DNA from: an uncultured Ruminiclostridium sp.
GTDB lineage: Bacteria; Bacillota; Clostridia; Oscillospirales; Ruminococcaceae
Direction: 5' to 3'
NCBI GenBank assembly: GCA_910579265.1
Contig: CAJTTE010000011.1
Coordinates: 1 to 64,000 of the forward strand
DNA: 64,000 nucleotides
The position numbers and the translations under genes are program-made. How positions within the stretch are numbered: the stretch's first letter is position 1; every line of letters begins with the position of its first letter. Under the pieces are notes generated by a model. It did no database searches and was not told the origin of the DNA. It worked only from the letters and a program-made list of their open reading frames with translations. Shown piece after piece: positions 44,898-53,587 of this stretch.

Positions 44898-44926
44898 ATT
44901 TTAGCTTACTTTACGTAATTTGTCAA
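44898..44926 (-). promoter_or_regulatory. Sigma-A promoter of the structured RNA
   Basis: Minus strand: TTGACA (44926-44921), exactly 17 bases, TAAAAT (44903-44898). Confidence 0.8.
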
Positions 44927-44940
44927 GAGATTTTTATAAA

Positions 44941-45100
44941 AGTCCGTTTGGCATTTCTAAGCATGCGTCTTGCTTGCGCCTTTTTTGTGCATCTTAATTG
45001 ACTTTTCTTGATGTGCAAAGTATGTCCGCGAAAATCGCCTCGAAATACGTAAAATCCGCCGCGCATTCCACATACTTCGAGGTGCTTAAACAGGCTTTAA
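44941..45100. repeat. Family E inverted-repeat element, copy E3 (reverse)
   Basis: Ends resemble AGTCCGTTTGGCATTTCTAA and CTTAAACAGGCTTTAA. The internal CATGCGTCTTGCTTGC and TTTTCTTGATGTGC match E1/E2 in reverse. It lies just upstream of the RNA promoter. Confidence 0.7.
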
Positions 45101-45145
45101 GAAAAATCTGACTATATGATCATAAAAAATCGGATTTTCGAAAAA

Positions 45146-45925
45146 TCATCCCGCGCTTTTTATTTTGTTTACCGACTTCTGAATTTCGTTTACAAGATCT
45201 TCGATTTCATTGTAAACCTGAGCGCTCTGTTTTGAAAGTTCGCCTATTTCTCCGGCCACTACGGCAAAGCCTACACCGGCTTTTCCCGCCTGAGCAGCCT
45301 CGATGTTGGCGTTAATGGCGAGAATATTTTCCATAGTGGCGGTATTGTGAAGGTCTCTCATTAGATCCTTGGCTGAGGTTATATTTGCGTTTATACCCGC
45401 CAGCTCCTCGTTAAACGTATCTAACCTGCGGGCGTTTATATACTGTTCATACTGGAAATTACACAAAAGATTTACGATGTTACCCAAAAGATCCGCAGCG
45501 GCGCGTATTGTTTTCTCGTCCCTAACGGGAACTTTTTCCAGCGCGCGTATGTATGCATTTTCGTTTACTCCCAGTTCCCGGGCAATGCCTCTGAATTTTT
45601 CTTCATCCGGTTCGGAGGGAAGCACCTGACCTCCTATAATCGCACCGACTTTTTCACCCTTTATCACAATGTCGGCGGAGAAGTCCATAAGACCTGCGTG
45701 ACAAAAATAAGTACCGGTGCATTCGTTGTCGCACTGTATGCAGCGCATTGCGCCCAATTCGCTTCCTCTTGTATATTTCATGCAGAAGTCGGTAAAATTA
45801 CTGCCCTTGGTAATATACTTTCCGTCGGCAGCAACGGCGATCGCCGCAAGTCCCGTAGCGTCGGAAAAAAGATCCTGTATAATCTGGAGCTGTTCCAGAT
45901 CGGCAAATTCTCTTATGTCCAGCAT
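45146..45925 (-). CDS. PocR-domain soluble chemoreceptor-like sensor
   Basis: 259 residues from the preferred start (ATG 45925 after AAAGGA). Residues 1-150 form a PocR ligand-sensing domain: MLDIREFADLEQLQIIQDLF, FCMKYTRGSELGAMRCIQCDNEC, YFCHAGLMDFSADIVI, GGQVLPSEPDEEKF. The C-terminal ~80 residues are a short methyl-accepting-chemotaxis hairpin with NILAINANIEAAQAGKAGVGF and VVAGEIGELSKQSA. There is no transmembrane segment. PocR domains bind small molecules such as hydrocarbon derivatives in other systems. It may signal through CheW/CheA, but no chemotaxis genes lie nearby. Confidence 0.88.
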   Translation of the reverse strand: MLDIREFADLEQLQIIQDLFSDATGLAAIAVAADGKYITKGSNFTDFCMKYTRGSELGAMRCIQCDNECTGTYFCHAGLMDFSADIVIKGEKVGAIIGGQVLPSEPDEEKFRGIARELGVNENAYIRALEKVPVRDEKTIRAAADLLGNIVNLLCNFQYEQYINARRLDTFNEELAGINANITSAKDLMRDLHNTATMENILAINANIEAAQAGKAGVGFAVVAGEIGELSKQSAQVYNEIEDLVNEIQKSVNKIKSAG

Positions 45926-45984
45926 AATGGATAATCCTTTCAAATACTTTAATATGTACGGAAATACCGCAAAATCATTTTAAT

Positions 45985-46172
45985 TAGAGTATATCTGAAA
46001 ATAAAGCAAATTTTTACGATTATGCTAAAAGCATGACGATTTCAAGAAAAAAGCGGAGAAATACGAGGGTATTTCCCGATTATCCCTTTGGAATAAATAT
46101 CGGAACCCTTTGACGCAGAAAGCACGGCAGTTAGCAGAAAACGTACAATTTGCTGATTTTCATATAGCCCCT
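45985..46172. repeat. Family A inverted-repeat element, copy A5
   Basis: It begins TAGAGTATATCTGAAAATAA and ends GATTTTCATATAGCCCCTGA. The core is GCGGAGAAATACGAGGGTAT. The terminal repeats are somewhat worn. Confidence 0.75.
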
Positions 46173-46326
46173 GATTTATATGCGGTTATTATACACATCC
46201 GCTTTCAGATCAAAGCAAAATGAGTATATCCTTTTAAGATTTTATCATACATACAGGAAAAATGCAATAAAATTTTAAAAGTTTTGAGATAAAAGAACCT
46301 ACTTTAATATAAATACGGGTTTTACA

Positions 46327-46356
46327 TTGACTTTTGCCCCTTTGGTATGCTAAAAT
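46327..46356 (+). promoter_or_regulatory. Promoter of the aldo/keto reductase gene
   Basis: TTGACT at 46327-46332, an 18-base spacer, TAAAAT at 46351-46356, about 35 bases before ATG 46390. Confidence 0.6.
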
Positions 46357-46389
46357 ATAATAAGTACGGATTATTAGGGGGAATGGCTT

Positions 46390-47391
46390 ATGAATGAGTA
46401 TATGCCGTCGGAATCAAGATATGATAAAATGAAGTATAACCGATGCGGGAAAAGCGGATTAAAGCTGCCGGCTATCAGCCTGGGTCTATGGCAGAACTTC
46501 GGCTACGGATCATGCTTTTCCAATGCGGAAAAAATGATCCGGACAGCATTCGATCTGGGAATAACGCATTTTGATCTCGCTAACAACTACGGACATCCTT
46601 ATAACGGTTCGGCTGAGGAGAATTTCGGCAGAATACTTGATAACGGGTTAAAACGTTACCGCGATCAGATGATAATATCCACGAAGGCAGGATATGAAAT
46701 GTGGGAGGGACCTTACGGGGACAGAAACGGTTCAAGAAAATACCTGACCGCCAGTCTCGATCAGAGCCTTAAAAGATTGGGACTGGAATATGTGGATATT
46801 TTTTATCATCATATAAACGATCCCAATACGCCGGTTGAGGAAACCGCTCTTGCCCTTGATAACGCTGTCAGACAGGGAAAAGCCCTTTACGTCGGTATAT
46901 CAAATTACAACAGGGAACAATCCTCGGAAATACTGAAAATTTTCAGAGAGCTTCGCACCCCCTTTGTTGTCAATCAGCCGTCATATTCAATGCTGAACCG
47001 CAGAGTCGAGGAGGGAGGACTGGATAAGCTTGCTGTCGAGGAGGGCTTTGGTCTCGCGGTTTTTTCTCCTTTGTACCAGGGGTTGCTTACCGACCGTTAT
47101 TTAAAGGGCGTGCCGGATGACAGCAGAATAGGCAAGGGAAACACCTGGATAGGAAACGAGCTTAATGAAGCAATGCTGAAAAAGCTTAACGGGCTCAACG
47201 ACATTGCAAAAGATCGCGGACAAAAGCTGTCGCAGCTCGCACTGTCCTGGCTTTTAAATAAAAGGGCCGTGACCACCGTTATTATCGGAGCTTCAAGACC
47301 CGATCAGATATCGGAAAATGTGGAAGCTGCCGATAAGACCGATTTTACGGAGGATGAGCTTAATAGGATAGAAGAGGTTTTAAATGGATAA
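46390..47391 (+). CDS. Aldo/keto reductase, YghZ/Kv-beta-like
   Basis: A 333-residue NADPH-dependent oxidoreductase of the AKR12-14 type. The N-terminus YNRCGKSGLKLPAISLGLWQNFG, the active site FDLANNYGHPYNGSAEENFG (Asp, Tyr), IISTKAGYEMWEGPYGD (Lys) and DIFYHHINDPNTP (His) are complete. VVNQPSYSMLNRR and TTVIIGASRPDQISEN shape the cofactor site. YghZ reduces L-glyceraldehyde-3-phosphate and methylglyoxal. It shares a strand with the GH27 gene 58 bases later, so they may be one sugar-related unit. Confidence 0.92.
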   Translation: MNEYMPSESRYDKMKYNRCGKSGLKLPAISLGLWQNFGYGSCFSNAEKMIRTAFDLGITHFDLANNYGHPYNGSAEENFGRILDNGLKRYRDQMIISTKAGYEMWEGPYGDRNGSRKYLTASLDQSLKRLGLEYVDIFYHHINDPNTPVEETALALDNAVRQGKALYVGISNYNREQSSEILKIFRELRTPFVVNQPSYSMLNRRVEEGGLDKLAVEEGFGLAVFSPLYQGLLTDRYLKGVPDDSRIGKGNTWIGNELNEAMLKKLNGLNDIAKDRGQKLSQLALSWLLNKRAVTTVIIGASRPDQISENVEAADKTDFTEDELNRIEEVLNG

Positions 47392-47449
47392 GAACCGTTT
47401 AGAACCCGTTATATATCATCTTTATTAAAAAACAAAAAGGAGAAACAAA

Positions 47450-48619
47450 ATGAGTAATTTACCTCTCGCAAAGACACCTCCAATGGGCTGGAACAGCTGG
47501 AACACCTTCGGTTGGAACATTAACGAGGAGCTTATCAGAGGCATAGCCGATAAATTTGTCGAGCTTGGCTTAAAGGATGCGGGCTACGAGTATGTTGTAA
47601 TCGACGACTGCTGGAGTGAAAAGGAACGGGATGAGAACGGAAGACTGGTGCCCGACAGGAACAAGTTCCCGAACGGAATAAAGCCCGTTGCCGATTACGT
47701 TCATTCAAAGGGACTTAAATTCGGGATATATTCCTGTGCGGGGACCCATACCTGCGCCGGATATCCGGGAAGCTTCGAACATGAATTTGTGGATGCCCAG
47801 ACTTTTGCGGAATGGGGCGTCGATTATCTTAAGTACGATTACTGCTACCGTCCCATACACGCTCCCGGCGAAAATCTTTATAAGCGTATGGGTATGGCAC
47901 TCCGCAACTGCGGCAGAGACATAGTTTTTTCCGCATGTAACTGGGGGAACGACGACGTGTGGCGCTGGATAAGAGAAAGCGGTGCGCAGCTTTACCGTTC
48001 AACGGGAGATATACAGGATAACTGGCAGTCCATAAAAAACATAGTTGTAAGTCAGATAGACCGGGAATGCTACGGGGGGACATATTGCTGGAACGATATG
48101 GATATGCTTACGGTCGGTATGCACGGCAAGGGTGACAATACGGAAGTTCTCGGAGGAGAAGGAAAGCTTGCCGGATGCTCCGATATTCAGTATAAGACCC
48201 ACTTTGCCTTATGGGCAATGATGAACAGCCCTCTTATGATAGGCTGCGATATACGAAAGGCAAGCAGTGAAGCGCTGAAGATCCTTAGCAACAAGGAAAT
48301 TATAGAAATAAATCAGGATATTGAGGGAAGAGGTCCTTATTGTATAAAACAATGGAACAATCCGGATCATGTATTTTCTCTTATAAAGCCGTTAAGCGGC
48401 GGCGATTACGCCATAGGTATGTTTAACCTCAGCGACAGCGCTTCGGAAATGTCTCTTCAGTTTTTCGATATAGGACTTCCCACCGCAAGCGGATACGGAC
48501 TTTCTTTTCATGAGTGTCACAGCGGAGAAGACGAAGGAGTATTTACCGAGCGCCGCGCAGTAAGGCTTGAGCCTCACGATTGCTATGTATATCGCTGCAA
48601 GCTTGTTAAAGTAAAGTAA
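47450..48619 (+). CDS. Alpha-galactosidase, GH27 family
   Basis: A 389-residue retaining glycosidase. The N-terminus LAKTPPMGWNSWNTFGWNIN is the GH27 signature. VVIDDCWSEKERDENG and FGIYSCAGTHTCAGYPGS follow. The nucleophile is D130 in YLKYDYCY and the acid/base is D216 in WNDMDML. A C-terminal beta domain (from ~290) ends in an aromatic and Cys-containing region. No signal peptide is seen, so it acts inside the cell on imported galactosides (raffinose-type or galactomannan fragments). A strong AAAGGAGAA precedes ATG 47450. No transporter or regulator is adjacent. Confidence 0.94.
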   Translation: MSNLPLAKTPPMGWNSWNTFGWNINEELIRGIADKFVELGLKDAGYEYVVIDDCWSEKERDENGRLVPDRNKFPNGIKPVADYVHSKGLKFGIYSCAGTHTCAGYPGSFEHEFVDAQTFAEWGVDYLKYDYCYRPIHAPGENLYKRMGMALRNCGRDIVFSACNWGNDDVWRWIRESGAQLYRSTGDIQDNWQSIKNIVVSQIDRECYGGTYCWNDMDMLTVGMHGKGDNTEVLGGEGKLAGCSDIQYKTHFALWAMMNSPLMIGCDIRKASSEALKILSNKEIIEINQDIEGRGPYCIKQWNNPDHVFSLIKPLSGGDYAIGMFNLSDSASEMSLQFFDIGLPTASGYGLSFHECHSGEDEGVFTERRAVRLEPHDCYVYRCKLVKVK

Positions 48620-48631
48620 GGAATCGGTTAT

Positions 48632-48826
48632 ATGAACTGCAAAAAATGCGGTAAACAGGAGCTTAGCGGCGACGAGCTGGCTATTTACAGAAAGCTTGTA
48701 AATCGCGGCGCTACCGAGTTTCTGTGTATCGATTGTCTTTCGGATCACTTTAAATGTGACAGAAGAGAGATAGAGGAAAGAATAAAATATTATAGAGAAA
48801 GCGGCTGCTGCACGCTTTTTGTGTGA
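48632..48826 (+). CDS. Small cysteine-rich zinc-knuckle protein
   Basis: 64 residues: MNCKKCGKQELSGDELAIYR ... FLCIDCLSDHFKCDRREIEE ... GCCTLFV. Two CxxC pairs (CKKC, CIDC) can hold one zinc; two more Cys follow. Such short zinc proteins are common in Clostridia and uncharacterised. It starts 12 bases after the GH27 stop, so it is probably co-transcribed. It precedes the zinc-ribbon membrane cluster by about 150 bases. Confidence 0.7.
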   Translation: MNCKKCGKQELSGDELAIYRKLVNRGATEFLCIDCLSDHFKCDRREIEERIKYYRESGCCTLFV

Positions 48827-48972
48827 CTTTACCATAATATCTTCAAGGATGCATCAAAATATTTGCAGTACGCTTTTCTCATGATCATGCCAGGCTGAGC
48901 GGTGTATTCCGCCCGGTCTTTCAACGGGCAGTTGTGTAACTGTCCGCTGAAAGACCGTAAAAAGGAGAGGTA

Positions 48973-49692
48973 ATGGAAATATTTTTGAACGCTATTTTAA
49001 TATTGTTTATAGCGGTGGTCTTTGTGACGAACATATGGCTTATTGTGGTGTTTTTTGTGATAAGAAACCGCTCGGTAATATTTCTCAATGACTCCAAAAA
49101 GGAAAATTTTATAAAGACCAGAAAGCTTTTAAAGTCCGTAAAGAGCATACTGGCAATTACAATAATAATCGATTGTTTTTCGATTTACAGGCTACTTAAT
49201 TGGCTCGGGTACGGATGGACGGATTGGCTTTCGGCATTACAGATTTGTTTTTTTGCGATGCATCTTATTATCGGAATACCGATGCTTAAAACCGCCAATA
49301 AGGCTGAAAGACTTTATATCCATCTGTATCCGCCGATACCGGAAGCCGGTCTGACGCTCAATAAGAAGGATGCGAGAACCGCTGATGATGATTGGGACAG
49401 ATGGTTTAACGGCGGCGAAGAATACAAAACGACAAATAAGGTCAATCAATCACTTGATATAATGGGGGAGCCTGACCAAGAGCTGATAAAATATATTGAC
49501 GGCAGCTATTCTTATGAACGTAACGGGGATAACGGAACGACACCGTCCGAAGTCGACTCCGATCTGAAGGAATGCTGCTTCTGCGGTTCTCTGAATGCAC
49601 GAAAAAACACTGTTTGTGATTTTTGCGGAGCGGAGTTTTCGGATGAATCTTACGATGAATGCACTACAGACGTTACCGCTTCGGATATATAA
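48973..49692 (+). CDS. Zinc-ribbon membrane protein 1 of a six-gene family cluster
   Basis: A 239-residue protein. Three hydrophobic segments lie near residues 5-28, 55-73 and 82-103. After the last one comes the juxtamembrane motif NKAERLYIHLYPPIPEAG. A polar linker leads to a C-terminal zinc ribbon with C201, C204, C215 and C218 (CX2C-X10-CX2C). AAAGGAGAGG precedes ATG 48973. It shares this architecture with the five genes that follow, but repeat B4 separates it from them. I recognise no described family; the function is unknown. Confidence 0.72.
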   Translation: MEIFLNAILILFIAVVFVTNIWLIVVFFVIRNRSVIFLNDSKKENFIKTRKLLKSVKSILAITIIIDCFSIYRLLNWLGYGWTDWLSALQICFFAMHLIIGIPMLKTANKAERLYIHLYPPIPEAGLTLNKKDARTADDDWDRWFNGGEEYKTTNKVNQSLDIMGEPDQELIKYIDGSYSYERNGDNGTTPSEVDSDLKECCFCGSLNARKNTVCDFCGAEFSDESYDECTTDVTASDI

Positions 49693-49930
49693 GACAGTTT
49701 TAGGACGCAGGAGCTTACGGCTATATCAGAGGCGGGGTAACGGGTAAATACGGTCACGGATAATATTTCGAGCGCTTTATGAGTGTTCAGGGCAATAAAT
49801 ACATGTTTTCAGGCGCAGCCATCATAACCGTTTTCTCATACAACGCGGCTTATGTTTGCTGCGGCGGGGCAAGGGATCTCAGGCAGAAAACAGGTAACTG
49901 CCCTTATGCGGTAACGGCGGGTATCCGTTT
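49693..49930. other. Spacer after zinc-ribbon gene 1
   Basis: Non-coding, with no distinct terminator. Open frames here run into the adjoining repeat B4. Confidence 0.3.
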
Positions 49931-50109
49931 TAAGGCAATACCGCACAATGACCGCCTGACGGCTTTGCATGCGGCTTGCCTGCATATTTTCCGTAATCTT
50001 GCACAAATTCTCCTTGAAATACGTCAGTATTCCTGCGTCGAATTTATGCAAGCTGACATAAAATCTGACTGCGCAATTCACATGCAATCATTGTGCGGTG
50101 TTGCTTTAA
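49931..50109. repeat. Family B inverted-repeat element, copy B4
   Basis: 179 bp with ends TAAGGCAATACCGCACAATG and CATTGTGCGGTGTTGCTTTA. The centre is GAAATACGTCAGTATTCC. It sits between the first and second zinc-ribbon membrane genes. Confidence 0.9.
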
Positions 50110-50179
50110 AAAATCGAACAAATAAAAAAGAAATTTTATAAACACGTCGGAAATCATCCCTTTAAAAAGGAAATGAAAT

Positions 50180-51241
50180 ATGTTTTCTAATAAGGAATTT
50201 TTAATTTGCGGAGTAAGCATAGGTTTCGGGATTACGTATATGATCTGCAAGATTTCCTATGAAGCGGCAAAGGCTCTTTCAAAACAGGACGTCACAGCGT
50301 TGAGGGAATTTATGATCGCCTGTCAAATAGCCGTTCTGTGTCTTTACCTTATGCTTATATTTGTATTTGCTCTTATGCAGATAAAATCGAGAAGATTTAT
50401 GAAAAATTCGGTAAAGGAGAATTTTCAAGGCAGCCAATGGCTCTTTGCCGCTTCGGAGATGCTTGCCTGTATTATGGCTATAAGCCTTATCCTTGCTCTA
50501 TTTGACGGCTTTTATTTTTTAAATCTGTGGCTTGAGGATCCGGCGACCGCTCTTAAGCTGTCTTTCTTTTTCTATTGGCTATATAAGGTGGTTACCGATA
50601 ACGGCGCTTATCTGGCGGAGTATTCGGTTATGTGGCAGATCCCCCTGTGCATATTCGTATTTATATTCGGTTTTTGTTCCTACAAAATATACTTTACCGC
50701 AAAAAGGCGGTTCAACAATTTGTTTCCTTCAATTCCCGACGCGGGGATATATAATGCGTTTTCCACCAGAAAAAGAAAGGAGGACGCTGTGGTTTTTATT
50801 GCTCCGACGGACATTTTATCTGAACCGGAGTGCGATGAAAATGATGAAAGCAGCAGTATAAGTCCTTTAAAAAAACCTTTGGGAAACAACAGCCTGTTTT
50901 CGGTCGATCAGATGCCAAAGGAAAAAAGCATATTGAAAACACAGGCGGAAATAGATGCCGAAGATGAAAACTTTTTTGCGGGATCTGCCGAAAACGGTGA
51001 AAAAGAATATTCCTTAAAAACATCGTTTTCGGATGATACACAGGGCGAAGGGATCACCTTTTCGGAAGCTGAAGATGAGCTGGTCCCTGACGGCGTCGTT
51101 ATCAATGTAAGTAAATCGGATGATAAAGAACTTATACCTTGTTCTCTGTGCGGTTATTTGAATTTTAATGATAATAAGGAATGCAGCTTTTGCGGCGCTT
51201 TGATGCCGGCGAAAGGGAGCGAAAACGATAATAACCGCTGA
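50180..51241 (+). CDS. Zinc-ribbon membrane protein 2 of the cluster
   Basis: 353 residues, the longest member. Four hydrophobic segments (near 5-22, 45-72, 88-115 and 150-176) are followed by FTAKRRFNNLFPSIPDAG, the same juxtamembrane motif as gene 1. A long acidic linker (about 190-315) ends at a zinc ribbon with C321, C324, C335 and C338. After the first cytoplasmic turn comes KSRRFMKNSVKENFQGSQW, matching KENF in gene 1. ATG 50180 follows AAAAGGAAA. The next gene starts 19 bases later. Unknown function. Confidence 0.72.
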   Translation: MFSNKEFLICGVSIGFGITYMICKISYEAAKALSKQDVTALREFMIACQIAVLCLYLMLIFVFALMQIKSRRFMKNSVKENFQGSQWLFAASEMLACIMAISLILALFDGFYFLNLWLEDPATALKLSFFFYWLYKVVTDNGAYLAEYSVMWQIPLCIFVFIFGFCSYKIYFTAKRRFNNLFPSIPDAGIYNAFSTRKRKEDAVVFIAPTDILSEPECDENDESSSISPLKKPLGNNSLFSVDQMPKEKSILKTQAEIDAEDENFFAGSAENGEKEYSLKTSFSDDTQGEGITFSEAEDELVPDGVVINVSKSDDKELIPCSLCGYLNFNDNKECSFCGALMPAKGSENDNNR

Positions 51242-51260
51242 ATAGTCAGGCAGGGGGTGA

Positions 51261-51977
51261 ATGGGCTTGGATGCCGTAATGGTAGTGGTCGGATGGTTCG
51301 CGGATGAAAATACATTCTGTTATATTCTGGGATTTTGTTTGATAACGGCGGCGGTTTTTACTTCGACGGTTTTGTTTATGCGAATGACAGAATATATGAA
51401 AGCCCCCGATATTGAAGGCTTTGCTGCGGTAAAGCATATTGAAGCGTTTTCTCATAATGCCGGAGGACTTTTGGGATTATGGTTCTGTCTGGTAGTGGTC
51501 CATGTATCGTTTGCCTTTGCCGAAAGTTCTCCGCCGTGTACCACATATATGGTCATGAGCATAATGGCTTTCGCATCGGTAATTTTTTCCGGTATGGCCC
51601 GCGTTAAATACGGCAGAGCGAAAAAGACCTATAATATCATTTACATGAAAGCCAATAAAGGAAATCCCGCCGCAATTTCGGAAAATCTCGACGGACTCAG
51701 CGAAAGCGAACGTGAAACGATAAATATGCTTACCGACAATACGGTTACAAGAAATTACGGTCCGTCTCAGACAGATCTTTTTGAAATCGTTTCGGGAACG
51801 GTAAGAGAGACACCTTTGGAATCGTCAATGGGTACGGTTGAGGAGTATGTTTTGCATTCGGATAAGGATGGCGTCGTAATATGTCCCTTCTGTAAGAAAC
51901 ATAACGATAAAAAGTACGGGATCTGCATATACTGCGGAATGATAATACCAAGAGAAGCAAAGGAGAATAATCAATGA
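51261..51977 (+). CDS. Zinc-ribbon membrane protein 3 of the cluster
   Basis: 238 residues. Three hydrophobic segments (about 18-38, 62-82 and 92-113). Between the first two lies TEYMKAPDIEGFAAVKHIEAF, which resembles KKYIEAPAIQNFRSAQNFNA in gene 4. The juxtamembrane segment is GRAKKTYNIIYMKANKG. The zinc ribbon Cys are C208, C211, C222 and C225. GGGGGTGA precedes ATG 51261. Its stop overlaps gene 4 by four bases (ATGA). Confidence 0.72.
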   Translation: MGLDAVMVVVGWFADENTFCYILGFCLITAAVFTSTVLFMRMTEYMKAPDIEGFAAVKHIEAFSHNAGGLLGLWFCLVVVHVSFAFAESSPPCTTYMVMSIMAFASVIFSGMARVKYGRAKKTYNIIYMKANKGNPAAISENLDGLSESERETINMLTDNTVTRNYGPSQTDLFEIVSGTVRETPLESSMGTVEEYVLHSDKDGVVICPFCKKHNDKKYGICIYCGMIIPREAKENNQ

Positions 51978-52801
51978 TATTTGAGAAAGCATCTGTTGAA
52001 GCGATTATTGAATTCGTATTTCAGATAATATTCGGAGGGGCATCAATTATTATTTTCTGTATTTCAACAGCTAAATCAAAGAAGTACATCGAAGCTCCGG
52101 CAATACAGAATTTTAGGTCAGCTCAAAATTTTAACGCGGCTTCGATTGTTTTTTTCGTACTGAATTGCGGAAATTTCATACAGGCTGTCGGCGTGGCTCT
52201 GTACTCTCTTGTGTCATCCTTCGGTCACCAGTATCTCGGTTCGTATCATTCCGTAATGGGTACGGATGAAATCCTTATGTATATTGAAACCGCACTTTCG
52301 GTTGTGGTATGTATTCTGGGAATAATTGCGCTGGTAAAATACAGCAAGGCGCAGCAGCTTTTTAAAAGGCTTAATCCGCCTGCTCCGACGCCGTATAATA
52401 ATCCTTATTATAACGGGGGCGGTTATTACAACGGTTATCCCAATCAGAACGTTCCTTACGGAAATAATCGTTATCCTCAGCAGCCTCCTTATCCTCAGCA
52501 GCCCGCCGATCCACGGCAGCCGTTTTCCGATCCCGGGCAAAATTATCAGGAGCCGGTTTCTTATAATCAGAAGGCAGACAGCGCCGTTCCTTTTGTATGT
52601 GCGACGACTTCTTCGGAAAATGATGCCAAGGATACACAGTCGAGGAATGCGGCGGATATCGGTCCACAGGCGGATGATGCTGAATACGGCCGTCCTTCGT
52701 CCGCGTCCGAAGGTATAAGCTGCGAAAAGCGGTGCCCATCCTGCGGAGTTGTAAATGACGGTAAAAATAAATTCTGCACCTTCTGCGGAAAAGCGCTTTG
52801 A
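51974..52801 (+). CDS. Zinc-ribbon membrane protein 4 of the cluster
   Basis: 275 residues. Three hydrophobic segments (about 10-32, 50-78 and 95-117), with KKYIEAPAIQNFRSAQNFNA between the first two. The juxtamembrane motif is SKAQQLFKRLNPPAPTP. It has an unusual Tyr/Asn/Pro/Gln-rich low-complexity linker (about 135-195, with repeats like YPQQPPYPQQPADPRQP) that is probably disordered. The zinc ribbon has C254, C257, C268 and C271. Its start overlaps gene 3. Confidence 0.73.
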   Translation: MIFEKASVEAIIEFVFQIIFGGASIIIFCISTAKSKKYIEAPAIQNFRSAQNFNAASIVFFVLNCGNFIQAVGVALYSLVSSFGHQYLGSYHSVMGTDEILMYIETALSVVVCILGIIALVKYSKAQQLFKRLNPPAPTPYNNPYYNGGGYYNGYPNQNVPYGNNRYPQQPPYPQQPADPRQPFSDPGQNYQEPVSYNQKADSAVPFVCATTSSENDAKDTQSRNAADIGPQADDAEYGRPSSASEGISCEKRCPSCGVVNDGKNKFCTFCGKAL

Positions 52802-52818
52802 TTTTGGGAGGGATAAAA

Positions 52819-53577
52819 ATGCCTGAAGAATTAAAGAACCTTGAGTGGCTTATATTATGCGTGGGATTTTCGCTCTTCTGTCTGCTCTTTTTTATTATTA
52901 CTCTTATTGTCTGCAAAAGCTATGTTAAAAGGCCTACGCAGGCAAAGTACAAAGCGGCGGGAGTTTTAAACGGGTTTACCGTATTCTTTTTCATACTGAA
53001 TATATTTATATTTCTGATGTCGATAGTTTTGATCATACTTACTGCGGCTTCCATAATAGACACCGTTTCTAACGGTAAGAGCGCCGACTATGCTTCACCT
53101 GATTCCATCCTGATTTATATCGCGGACGTGCTTCCGATCATCGCCTTTTGTTTTGGAATTAAGGCAATGTCCGCTCACGGTGCGGCGGTTAGAGTATACA
53201 GATTCAATCACCCGATCCCGGTGCAAATGCCCGGATATATGACCTACTCGCCAATGCCGGACAGATATTATCCCCCGGAGGGAGACTATACGATGCCCAA
53301 TGCTCCGTCAAACAACGGAGCTGCCGTTTCCGGAGACGCTAACCTTCGGGATGCATATTCGACGCAGACAAGCGATCCGGCTTCAGGCTCGTATTCTTCT
53401 CGGGACAGATATTATTCCGCCGGCATAGAAAACAATAACAGCGTCCAGGTACATGATACAGATTCGGGTATATCCGGATCTGACAAGGACGGTATAATCA
53501 GATGTCAGAACTGCGGAGCGGATAATAGTAATATTAACAGGTTCTGCGTTTTCTGCGGCAGACAGATCAAGGATTAG
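52819..53577 (+). CDS. Zinc-ribbon membrane protein 5 of the cluster
   Basis: 252 residues from ATG 52819, which follows GGGAGGG; an upstream TTG at 52798 lacks a site. Three hydrophobic segments (about 10-35, 50-78 and 98-115), with KSYVKRPTQAKYKAAGVLNG between the first two. The juxtamembrane segment is HGAAVRVYRFNHPIPVQ. A Ser/Tyr/Pro-rich linker follows. The zinc ribbon Cys are C229, C232, C243 and C246. Gene 6 follows 10 bases later. Confidence 0.72.
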   Translation: MPEELKNLEWLILCVGFSLFCLLFFIITLIVCKSYVKRPTQAKYKAAGVLNGFTVFFFILNIFIFLMSIVLIILTAASIIDTVSNGKSADYASPDSILIYIADVLPIIAFCFGIKAMSAHGAAVRVYRFNHPIPVQMPGYMTYSPMPDRYYPPEGDYTMPNAPSNNGAAVSGDANLRDAYSTQTSDPASGSYSSRDRYYSAGIENNNSVQVHDTDSGISGSDKDGIIRCQNCGADNSNINRFCVFCGRQIKD

Positions 53578-53587
53578 GAGTTTTGAT

